The translations under genes were made by a program, and so were the position numbers. From the NCBI GenBank assembly GCA_046760705.1, contig JBHIER010000217.1, forward strand, positions 1 to 6,099: a stretch of DNA of 6,099 bases, given 5' to 3'. Shown in pieces: positions 1 through 5,593 of this stretch (within the stretch, counting starts at the first letter, position 1; each line of letters begins with the position of its first letter). The notes under the pieces were generated by a model. The model did not search any database, had not been told where the DNA came from, and was given only the letters and a program-made list of their open reading frames with translations. This DNA comes from JBHIER01 sp046760705 [NCBI: bacterium] (GTDB lineage: Bacteria > JBHIER01 > G020348925).

Positions 1-2
1 GA

Positions 3-881
3 AAATGGACGCAAAATGGATGGCTCGGGTATTTTCATACCTCGTCAGGTGGTCCATGGCCATCGGATCTGCACCCAATCCTGTTTGACATGGATGACAA
101 CACCATGACAGATGCTGTTTTCGGGGGATCGTCCTATTCTCCTTATCTCTCAAAGTCCCACATCTTCCATTTCGAGGATTCGGACATCGCTGAAGGGTTT
201 CAGTGGGAAGAGGAGGATGAATTTTTTAAGAAATTTAATAACACCGACACGTTGTTCACTTTCCCGGTTTTAGTCGATATTGACAACGATAAGGATTTCG
301 ATCTGATGCTGAAGCGGGACAGCCTTTTTACCTTTTATGAGAATAAAGGGCGTGTCTCACATCCAGTGTGGACACGCAATGAAAAGTTGCTGGAGGGGGT
401 AGGCAATTTGAATCATTACATGGCCACATTTACAGATTTGGATTTGGATGGAGATTATGACTTAGTCTTTGGCGAAGAGGATGGGACGCTCAGTTGTTAT
501 GTAAATATCGGAAACAAGTTTTCGCCACTATGGCAGGAAAACCCTTCTGTCTTCGAGGGGATTGATGTGGGCCAGAATTGTGCACCTGTCTTCGGTGATA
601 TGGACAACGACGGCGACCTTGATCTGGTTGTGGGCAACAAAGAAGGGTGGACAAAGCAGATCTTGTATTTTGAGAATAGGTCTTTTGAAGATTGTGTGAA
701 AGGTGATATTAACTGTGACGGCACTCTCGATGTGGCTGATGTCCTTCTTTGTGTGAGTATTATAATCAAATTGCACAAACCCAATAGATTCGAATTGAAG
801 CTGGCCGATTTCAATGGAGACGCACGAATTAACGTGTTAGATGTGGTAGGCATCGTGAGAGCAATTTTTGGAATGCCTTAG
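3..881 (+). CDS. FG-GAP/VCBS-repeat protein with C-terminal dockerin-type domain (5' end outside window)
   Basis: The frame is open from the first bases of the window; the first ATG, at 90, lies inside a repeat (HPILFDMDDNTMTDAVFGG reads through it), so this is a 5'-truncated gene and 90 is not its start. About 292 residues are visible. Seen: acidic calcium-type loops of FG-GAP/VCBS repeats, namely FDMDDNTMTD (near 84), VDIDNDKDFDLM (near 273), TDLDLDGDYDLVFG (near 432) and GDMDNDGDLDLVVGN (near 594), separated by the usual W..N / F.G...G linkers. Residues coded by 699-869 form a dockerin-type pair of EF-hand loops (GDINCDGTLDVAD and ADFNGDARINVLD). Known: such propellers are extracellular, and dockerin modules bind calcium and mediate attachment or sorting. 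Inferred: a secreted surface protein of unknown ligand. The dockerin closely resembles that of the next gene. TAG stop at 879-881. Confidence 0.88.
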   Translation, partial: KWTQNGWLGYFHTSSGGPWPSDLHPILFDMDDNTMTDAVFGGSSYSPYLSKSHIFHFEDSDIAEGFQWEEEDEFFKKFNNTDTLFTFPVLVDIDNDKDFDLMLKRDSLFTFYENKGRVSHPVWTRNEKLLEGVGNLNHYMATFTDLDLDGDYDLVFGEEDGTLSCYVNIGNKFSPLWQENPSVFEGIDVGQNCAPVFGDMDNDGDLDLVVGNKEGWTKQILYFENRSFEDCVKGDINCDGTLDVADVLLCVSIIIKLHKPNRFELKLADFNGDARINVLDVVGIVRAIFGMP

Positions 882-987
882 GAATTCCTGAAATTACAGG
901 ACTTAAGTAGGGTGTAGATGTAGCTCGGCTCTTACCGAAAGAGACATTTGACATATGAGAATATGCCCGGAAGGCCTTCAGATCCTA

Positions 988-1012
988 TGGCGTTTACAGC
1001 GGCCACACGCCA
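988..1012. repeat. Short inverted repeat upstream of the TolB-like gene
   Basis: Arms TGGCGT and ACGCCA are perfect complements around a 13-base, GC-rich centre. It may be part of a degraded intergenic repeat (ACGCC recurs at 1015-1019) or chance. No function is claimed. Confidence 0.3.
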
Positions 1013-1118
1013 ATACGCCCACAAGGGGCTACACTACAATTTCGCTATCCGCTTTCCTCGATTCGCTAGGAGCCAAATCCGAGGTAGCCCGTAAGTGTAT
1101 TGCTATCTAATATGATCC

Positions 1119-1123
1119 GGAGG
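1119..1123 (+). promoter_or_regulatory. Ribosome binding site that fixes the start at 1130
   Basis: GGAGG stands 6 bases before ATG 1130, which opens a signal peptide (MKKLFSFSMLILAF). The frame can be extended upstream to TTG 1100, but that codon has no comparable site and would put ten extra residues before the signal peptide. Confidence 0.8.
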
Positions 1124-1129
1124 ATGCTC

Positions 1130-3709
1130 ATGAAGAAATTGTTTTCCTTTTCAATGCTAATTCTGGCCTTTACATCGAATGTTCTCATCGGTGTCAAGGG
1201 CTCGCCTCAGCACTGTCTTCGTACTCCCTTCAAAGTTTACATGAAGAAGAGAAACACTCAGATGTTTGAGGAGAAGAGAATGCCGTTCTTTCGCTCCACA
1301 AGCGCGTGGTATGGAATTATGTCTATGAATATCGATGGGTCGAACCAAGAGCGGTTGACGGAGACCCCATTTCAGGAAAATCACGTTCATGTTTCGCCTG
1401 ACGGCACGAAGATCCTTTTCTCACGATTTACCGAAGATCTCAACAGCGATGGTGAAATTAACGAGGATGATGCGTTTTCTTCTGAAATCGGCATCAGAAA
1501 TATTGATGGTTCTGAGCCTCGATTATTAACTGACAATGATAACATCATCGATGCCGTTCCTGTCTGGTCGCCGCAGGGAGATCGTATTCTCTTTGCCTCC
1601 AGCCGGAACAGCCCTTTGGGTGGGTTTGACCTGGACCTCTTTGTCATGGATCTGAATGGAGAGAATCTGGTCAACTTGACCAATACACCGGATACAGTGG
1701 AAGCTGATCCCCACTGGGTGGGACAGACTATTGTCTTTAAAAGGGAGATAGTGGGTAACCCGACGCAGAATTCGGAGGTGTGGGTCATGAGTGACAATGG
1801 GACAAACCGGAGGCAACTGACTTTTCCTGACGTCCCAGGAGTAAGTACCATCGGATACCGATTCGGGGATTTCGATCCCAAGATTTCACCTGACGGTACA
1901 AAAGTCGCCTTCTACCGCCACCAAAACGACGTGGGTAATTTCGGAGTTGGGGATTGGGATCTGTATGTTATCGATATCGACGGAAGCAACGAAATTGATA
2001 TCAGCCAGAACGATGTCGCCGACATCATGCCCACATGGTCACCCGGTGGGACAAAGCTGGCTTTTTGGGTGATAAGTGATGATCTGAAAGATGTAGGGGA
2101 TATTTTCGTGGTGAATCCGGATGGAACTGGCCGACAGAAGGTGACCAGGGAACCGGAGTTTATGTTTGAAGAGATGCCCGATTGGTATCCGTGGGCGTTG
2201 ACAACGGAGATTGACTCACTCCCTGACATCATTTTTTCTGCAGAAGTGACCCCCGGGGAAGATGCGATTCCTCCTGCGACACCGACACTGAGGCAAATCG
2301 TCCCGGGAGATGTGACATTGACGCTCTTCTGGTATCCGAATTCTGAACCCGATCTGTTTTTCTACGCTATCTTTAGGATGGAGCAAAGTGAAGAAAATTA
2401 TCAGTTTATCGATTTCAGCTTCTGGCCGGATTATCGAGACACTGGTCTGACCAATGAGGATTACTATTGGTATAAAGTAGCGGCTATGGACACGGCTGGA
2501 AATGTCAGTTTTTTCTCTGATAGTGTGGGTACTTCACCTGGAATTGATATGGAACTGGATGGAAAAATTGTTTTCTCATCCAATCGGGATGATTCATTGA
2601 ATGAATTCTATCTCATGAATGCGGATGGCAGCAATGTCTCGAGATTGACCTACAATGCTTATCATGAGGAGCTGCCGGATGTGTTTGTGGAACAAGAGTC
2701 AAAATACTTCTCGGTATCTGAAAGTGAAGTGGATCAAAAAAGGGCACTTGAATTTCCCCATCATTCGAACATTTTGGAACCGCGTCAGAAAGTGAAAGTA
2801 ACCTTCACTCGAGAGATGGTGCCCGGCGACGTCTCCACGTGGGAGGTTTTCGACTTGAATCTGTCAAATCTTGAGGAGCGACGGCTGACGAACAACAGCG
2901 TCATCGATGGCCATTCTTCATGGTCGCCGAATGGCTCTCAGATCATGTTCGTCTCCTGGATGGACGGTGACGATGAGATCTATCTCATGGATGCTGAGAC
3001 TGCGGAGGTCATCGACACCCTGACGCAGAATGAGGATATTATTGACAACGATCCGGAGTTCTCACCGGACGGCTCTCGAATCGTGTTCAAATCGGATCGG
3101 GATACAGGAAAGGAGCAGCTTTACATTTTGGATATGTCAGGGTCAAAGTGGACTATTGAAAGGACCACCTTCAACGATAACTCAGACCACGATCCTGTCT
3201 GGTCCCCTGACGGTCGATACATCGCTTTCGAGCGCTATCTGGGTCCCGGGGATTGGTATCAGGAAGGACTGCTTCAGGGACCGTGGGCCATTTACATTCT
3301 CGATCTGCAAACAATGAAGGAGACGGCCCTAACTGATACGGCAGATACGACGGCCATCGCCTGGCTGCCGGTGTGGTCGCCGGACGGCTCAAAGATCGCT
3401 TACATCCAGTACTGCGGCTATGACAATATGGAAATATTTGTCGCAAACACAGACGGTACTCAACCTGTCAATATCTCCAACCATCCTTCAGGGGATACCT
3501 TCTTCGACTGGTTTGACTTCGAAAGCATAAAGGGCGACATCAATGATGACACACGAATCGATGTCACCGATGTGATTCTGTGCGTAAATATTATCCTTGG
3601 ATTGTATCAGCCCGATGCCGATGAGTTCTGGCGGGCGGATTACAACGGTGACGTCACAGTGGACATATTGGATGTGGTGGGCATCGTGAGAGCAATAATT
3701 GGGGATTGA
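1130..3709 (+). CDS. Secreted TolB-like double beta-propeller protein with FN3-like and dockerin-type domains
   Basis: This 859-residue protein is complete; ATG 1130 is chosen from the GGAGG site and the signal peptide at residues 1-24. Residues about 60-350 hold TolB/PD40-type blades with repeated (W)SP.G..I.F, DGS...LT and D..PVWSP motifs. Residues 103-114 (DLNSDGEINEDD) form an EF-hand-like calcium loop inside a blade. Residues about 380-470 look FN3-like (ATPTL...LFWYPNSEPDLFFYAIFR...YYWYKVAAMD.AGN). Residues about 475-795 form a second set of blades with at least four clear SPDG/SPNG repeats. Residues 801-858 are a dockerin-type EF-hand pair (GDINDDTRIDVTD, ADYNGDVTVDILD). Known: TolB-type propellers are periplasmic or extracellular binding scaffolds without a fixed catalytic role. 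Inferred: a surface-attached binding or scaffold protein; the ligand cannot be told. Odd: a roughly 40-residue insertion replaces one expected SPDG motif near residues 518-558. It is not TolB itself, because the Tol-Pal neighbours are absent and it carries a dockerin. Confidence 0.92.
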   Translation: MKKLFSFSMLILAFTSNVLIGVKGSPQHCLRTPFKVYMKKRNTQMFEEKRMPFFRSTSAWYGIMSMNIDGSNQERLTETPFQENHVHVSPDGTKILFSRFTEDLNSDGEINEDDAFSSEIGIRNIDGSEPRLLTDNDNIIDAVPVWSPQGDRILFASSRNSPLGGFDLDLFVMDLNGENLVNLTNTPDTVEADPHWVGQTIVFKREIVGNPTQNSEVWVMSDNGTNRRQLTFPDVPGVSTIGYRFGDFDPKISPDGTKVAFYRHQNDVGNFGVGDWDLYVIDIDGSNEIDISQNDVADIMPTWSPGGTKLAFWVISDDLKDVGDIFVVNPDGTGRQKVTREPEFMFEEMPDWYPWALTTEIDSLPDIIFSAEVTPGEDAIPPATPTLRQIVPGDVTLTLFWYPNSEPDLFFYAIFRMEQSEENYQFIDFSFWPDYRDTGLTNEDYYWYKVAAMDTAGNVSFFSDSVGTSPGIDMELDGKIVFSSNRDDSLNEFYLMNADGSNVSRLTYNAYHEELPDVFVEQESKYFSVSESEVDQKRALEFPHHSNILEPRQKVKVTFTREMVPGDVSTWEVFDLNLSNLEERRLTNNSVIDGHSSWSPNGSQIMFVSWMDGDDEIYLMDAETAEVIDTLTQNEDIIDNDPEFSPDGSRIVFKSDRDTGKEQLYILDMSGSKWTIERTTFNDNSDHDPVWSPDGRYIAFERYLGPGDWYQEGLLQGPWAIYILDLQTMKETALTDTADTTAIAWLPVWSPDGSKIAYIQYCGYDNMEIFVANTDGTQPVNISNHPSGDTFFDWFDFESIKGDINDDTRIDVTDVILCVNIILGLYQPDADEFWRADYNGDVTVDILDVVGIVRAIIGD

Positions 3710-3747
3710 ATTTCTACGGAGAGCATTATATTGTTTACGGCTCGCAG

Positions 3748-3821
3748 TGTCATTTCGACCCCCGAGACAAGCCCCGAAGGATAAATTATCCAACGGGGCA
3801 AGCTCAGGAGTGGAGAAATCT
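3748..3821 (+). repeat. Intergenic repeat element 1, TGTCATTTCGA to GGAGAAATCT
   Basis: It begins TGTCATTTCGA (3748-3758) and ends GGAGAAATCT (3812-3821), with a strong hairpin inside. The same two ends occur in opposite orientation at 3904-3953, and 3813-3821 also pairs perfectly with AGATTTCTC at 3838-3846. Known (from general familiarity, not checked): repeats with such ends are abundant between genes of many Bacteroidota-like and candidate-phylum genomes. Confidence 0.65.
3771..3799. repeat. Near-perfect palindrome / hairpin inside element 1
   Basis: GCCCCG (3771-3776) pairs with CGGGGC (3794-3799), and GGATAA (3779-3784) pairs with TTATCC (3786-3791). The two stems are separated by an AA/AA internal loop, and one base lies at the centre. 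No T-run follows, so it is more likely the folding core of a repeat than a rho-independent terminator. Confidence 0.65.
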
Positions 3822-3903
3822 GGCCTTCGCCTGAAATAGATTTCTCGATGAGGTGGCACCTGCCCTGAGCGAGATGCAATAGGTTTAGGTGCTTTTCAGT
3901 GAC

Positions 3904-3953
3904 AGATTTCTCACGGAGCTCGTTCCGAGTTTACCTCGGAGTTCGAAATGACA
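3904..3953 (-). repeat. Intergenic repeat element 2, inverted relative to element 1
   Basis: Read on the minus strand it begins TGTCATTTCGA (3953-3943) and ends GAGAAATCT (3912-3904), matching both ends of element 1. Its core differs: TCCGAG (3924-3929) and CTCGGA (3935-3940) form a 6-bp stem with a 5-base loop. Conserved ends with a variable hairpin core suggest a small non-coding element family rather than a simple duplication. Confidence 0.65.
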
Positions 3954-4038
3954 TGTGTGGGGTCGTTCGTCGAAGGCTTGGAATGACACAGGGGGAGCGG
4001 AGTTGAATAAGTTCCACTTCTAAGGAAAGCTCTTTTTC

Positions 4039-4112
4039 TGTCACTCCTGATTTGTCCTGAGTTTGTCCTGAGCGATGTCGAAGGCGAAGTCATAGGGCGG
4101 AGGAAGGAATCT
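4039..4112 (+). repeat. Intergenic repeat element 3, TGTCACTCC to GGAATCT
   Basis: It begins TGTCACTCCTGA (4039-4050), 10 of 12 bases identical to the start of element 4, and ends GGAATCT (4106-4112). It holds the CCTGAGCGA..GTCGAAGG core (4067-4084); CCTGAGCGA also occurs at 3864-3872. An 11-base tandem duplication lies inside. Confidence 0.55.
4051..4072 (+). repeat. Two perfect tandem copies of TTTGTCCTGAG
   Basis: TTTGTCCTGAG occurs at 4051-4061 and again immediately at 4062-4072 without a mismatch, within element 3. Slipped-strand duplication is the simplest explanation. Confidence 0.75.
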
Positions 4113-4131
4113 TTTCCCTTGAACTCCCTTC

Positions 4132-4157
4132 TGTCATTCCTGCGAATGCAGGAATCT
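4132..4157 (+). repeat. Intergenic repeat element 4, TGTCATTCC hairpin ending GGAATCT
   Basis: ATTCCTGC (4136-4143) and GCAGGAAT (4148-4155) form a perfect 8-bp stem with a GAAT loop, flanked by TGTC and CT. The general form ATTCC..GGAAT resembles dRS3-type repeats known in Neisseria and similar repeats elsewhere. Its 5' edge pairs perfectly with GGAATGACA at 3980-3988. Confidence 0.65.
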
Positions 4158-4215
4158 CATACCATTTTGAGGAGATGTCCCGGATTAAGTTCGTGACACG
4201 GATGATCTTTGTAAA

Positions 4216-4431
4216 ATGAGCAGGAACGTTGTCATTTTTGGAAAGAGTACATGCCCGTATACAAATAAGGCCCGGAGGGTCTATGGGAAGAGAGGGTTCT
4301 TTGTCGAATACTTCGATGTGACCGGGGATGCTGACGCGCTCCAGCGGATGTTGAAGTATTCCAATGGAAAAAGAGAGGTTCCGGTCATTGTCGAAGGCGA
4401 GAAGGTGACCATCGGTTTCGGGGGGACGTGA
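4216..4431 (+). CDS. Glutaredoxin-like protein, Cys form of the Uxx-star (seleno)protein family
   Basis: This 71-residue cytosolic protein has a thioredoxin fold of the glutaredoxin type: a beta strand (NVVIFGK), the redox motif C-P-Y-T at residues 13-16 just before the first helix, the cis-proline signature VPVI near residues 55-58, and the C-terminal G-F-G-G-T. Known: members of the Uxx-star family carry U-P-Y-T and end with a similar GFGGT; many are selenoproteins. Here codon 13 is TGC (Cys), so selenocysteine insertion is not needed. The single CxxT cysteine suggests monothiol chemistry, with the substrate unknown. ATG 4216 is the only good start, because an in-frame TAA lies at 4186-4188; the ribosome binding site is weak. 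It is followed 54 bases later by the carboxypeptidase start, which is no evidence of a shared function. The family name is from memory; the glutaredoxin-like fold is the firmer part. Confidence 0.82.
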   Translation: MSRNVVIFGKSTCPYTNKARRVYGKRGFFVEYFDVTGDADALQRMLKYSNGKREVPVIVEGEKVTIGFGGT

Positions 4432-4470
4432 AAAGTGTAATGTGTCGGCAGGTGTCGATTGCGTGAATTT

Positions 4471-4479
4471 AGAGAGGAG
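4471..4479 (+). promoter_or_regulatory. Ribosome binding site that fixes the carboxypeptidase start at 4486
   Basis: AGAGAGGAG ends 6 bases before ATG 4486, which begins a signal peptide (MRRFVLLLVLTLCILSGAA). The upstream TTG at 4459 is in frame but lacks such a site and would lengthen the N-terminus ahead of the signal peptide. Confidence 0.8.
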
Positions 4480-4485
4480 TCACTT

Positions 4486-5337
4486 ATGAGACGGTTTGTT
4501 CTTCTCTTAGTTTTAACTTTGTGCATCCTGTCAGGAGCAGCGTATTCGGACAGTGGGGACGGAAAGCTGATCCGCGTAAATCTTTCCGGCAAAGATGAGG
4601 CCGCCGTCCTTGAGTTGCTTCGGCTTCATCCCGATATCGCCTCCTACAATCCAAAGGGTCGTTACGTTGACATCGTGGCCAGCGGTAGTGAGGTTGAAGC
4701 GATACAAAAACTCGGTTTTCAGACGACCGTCCGGATCGCAGACCTCGATGCCCGGGCCAAGGCCATGCGCCAGCAGGACTATTTTGATCATTTTCACACC
4801 TACGCCGAGATGCTGGCGGAGATGCAGGCCGTTGTGGCCGCTCATCCTAATGTTGCCAAATTGTACGATATCGGCGATAGCTGGGAGAAGACTCAAGGGT
4901 TGGCCGATCGGGACATCTGGGCCATCAAGATATCGGATAACGTGAGCCAGCAGGAAGCCGACGAGCCGGAAGTGCTCTACATGGCCTGCCATCACGCCCG
5001 GGAGATCATCACTCCGGATTCGGAGACCCAAGCTATCCGAGATCTGGCTGAGGCGCACAGCTTTGTCATCGCCCTCTCCTATCACTCTTACGGTAACCTG
5101 CTCCTCTTTCCGTGGGGGTATATTGAGGCCAACACACCGGATCACCCCACTTTCCTGGGCATCACTCAGGGTATGGCCGCCTACAACGGCTATCAGCCCG
5201 GGAATCCTGCTTCGGGGACGATCTACATCACCAACGGTGATACCGACGACTGGATGTACGGGGAGCAGACGACCAAAAACAAGGTGTTCGGGATCACCCC
5301 TGAGGTGGGGGGGGTCAGCAGACGGATTTCATCCTGA
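4486..5337 (+). CDS. Secreted M14 zinc carboxypeptidase, internally deleted and 3'-frameshifted (likely pseudogene)
   Basis: The 283-residue frame opens with a signal peptide (about residues 1-21), an N-terminal prosegment-like stretch (22-95), and then the M14 domain. Zinc ligands are visible: H170 and E173 in HHARE, and H200 in SYHSYG. Y247 (IYITNGDTDDWMYG) and E273 (GITPEVGG) match the substrate-binding Tyr and catalytic Glu of carboxypeptidases A/T. Odd: only 26 residues separate E173 from H200, against about 123 in bovine carboxypeptidase A. EIITP runs straight into SETQAIRDL, so the segment that normally holds the NPDG, Arg127-like and DLNR(N) substrate-binding elements is missing. At 5307-5314 a run of eight G shifts the frame, and translation ends in VSRRISS at the TGA at 5335-5337; reading seven G restores the expected domain. 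Start chosen from AGAGAGGAG. Family assignment is sure; activity is doubtful. Confidence 0.85.
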   Translation: MRRFVLLLVLTLCILSGAAYSDSGDGKLIRVNLSGKDEAAVLELLRLHPDIASYNPKGRYVDIVASGSEVEAIQKLGFQTTVRIADLDARAKAMRQQDYFDHFHTYAEMLAEMQAVVAAHPNVAKLYDIGDSWEKTQGLADRDIWAIKISDNVSQQEADEPEVLYMACHHAREIITPDSETQAIRDLAEAHSFVIALSYHSYGNLLLFPWGYIEANTPDHPTFLGITQGMAAYNGYQPGNPASGTIYITNGDTDDWMYGEQTTKNKVFGITPEVGGVSRRISS

Positions 5338-5593
5338 TAGCTCAAGAATTCTTCCCCTTATCGAGGAGAACCTAGGGCCAAATCTTTACGTTGCCTTTGC
5401 TGCAGGGTATGGTATTATTGCTGGAACTGTAACAGATTCCAGTACCACTTTGCCTATTGAGGGTGCAATAGTGGTAGTGGAGGGAACTACACTGTCAGAT
5501 TCCACTGATATAGTTGGGAAATACCTAATCGATGGCGTCCTTGTCAGCCTCACTTACAACGTCATCGCCTCGGCTGTGGGCTATCTGTTCTGA
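5315..5593 (+). pseudogene. Frameshifted continuation of the M14 gene: end of the catalytic domain plus CarboxypepD_reg-like domain
   Basis: In the frame starting at 5315 the protein resumes as SADGFHPDSSRILPLIEENL, the usual end of an M14 domain of this type, then a short linker and a carboxypeptidase-regulatory-like beta-sandwich: GTVTDSSTTLPIEGAIVVVEG...GKYLIDGVLVSLTYNVIASAVGYL. There is no start of its own; it belongs to the gene at 4486 and is separated from it only by one extra G in the 5307-5314 run. It stops at TGA 5591-5593. By hand count, G+C is about 45% in 5341-5520 against about 57% in 5101-5280, so the end of this locus is compositionally unlike its beginning. Confidence 0.75.

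Larger units (their letters stand above)
882..1129. other. Noncoding gap between the two dockerin genes
   Basis: No credible gene is seen in these 248 bases. Just after the stop is a short inverted repeat, TCCTG (886-890) and CAGGA (897-901), with a 6-base loop; it lacks a T-run, so it is a poor intrinsic terminator. A second inverted repeat, TGGCGT (988-993) and ACGCCA (1007-1012), encloses 13 bases. A small GCCC/GGGC stem lies near 1017-1029. I could not assign a promoter: TATCTAAT at 1104-1111 resembles a -10 box but has no good -35 and sits almost against the ribosome binding site. Confidence 0.5.
3710..4215. other. 506-base intergenic region built largely of short dispersed-type repeats
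   Basis: No gene is supported here. The open frames on the minus strand (for example 3911-4093) are translations of repeats. From 3748 to 4157 I can mark four elements that begin TGTCA(T/C)T and end (G/A)AATCT, in both orientations, together with a large hairpin and an 11-base tandem duplication; each is listed separately. The remaining stretches (3710-3747, 3954-4038, 4158-4215) show no clear feature apart from GGAATGACA at 3980-3988, a reverse-strand copy of a repeat edge. No intrinsic terminator with a T-run was found behind the TolB-like gene. Confidence 0.7.

Noticed and set aside
90-98. ATG at 90 as the start of the first gene
   Set aside because: The same frame is open to the left edge and codes for typical repeat sequence before the ATG; no ribosome binding site precedes it.
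1104-1111. TATCTAAT as a -10 promoter box
   Set aside because: There is no matching -35 box, and transcription would begin almost on the ribosome binding site.
1130-3709. Assignment as tolB of the Tol-Pal system
   Set aside because: It is twice the size, has FN3-like and dockerin modules, and has no tolQ, tolR, tolA or pal neighbours.
3488-3879. Two minus-strand frames across the end of the TolB-like gene and the first repeat
   Set aside because: They run antisense through the dockerin coding sequence and repeat element 1; low-complexity products with no recognisable domain.
4026-4040. Possible terminator around AAGCTCTTTTTCTG
   Set aside because: The stem is weak and the T-run is part of it; it also lies over 300 bases behind the TolB-like stop.
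3911-4093. Minus-strand 60-codon frame
   Set aside because: It lies over the inverted repeats and has no ribosome binding site; its protein is the translation of CCTGAG / GTCGAAGG repeat cores.
3748-4157. CRISPR array
   Set aside because: Repeats are in both orientations, unequal in length, not evenly spaced, and no cas gene is present.
4595-4945. Plus-strand frame overlapping the 5' half of the carboxypeptidase
   Set aside because: Arg/Pro-rich shadow of the real frame, with no domain or ribosome binding site.
4531-5145. Long minus-strand frame of 204 codons within the carboxypeptidase
   Set aside because: It is antisense to a clearly recognised M14 domain; the long frame is a by-product of GC-rich codon use.
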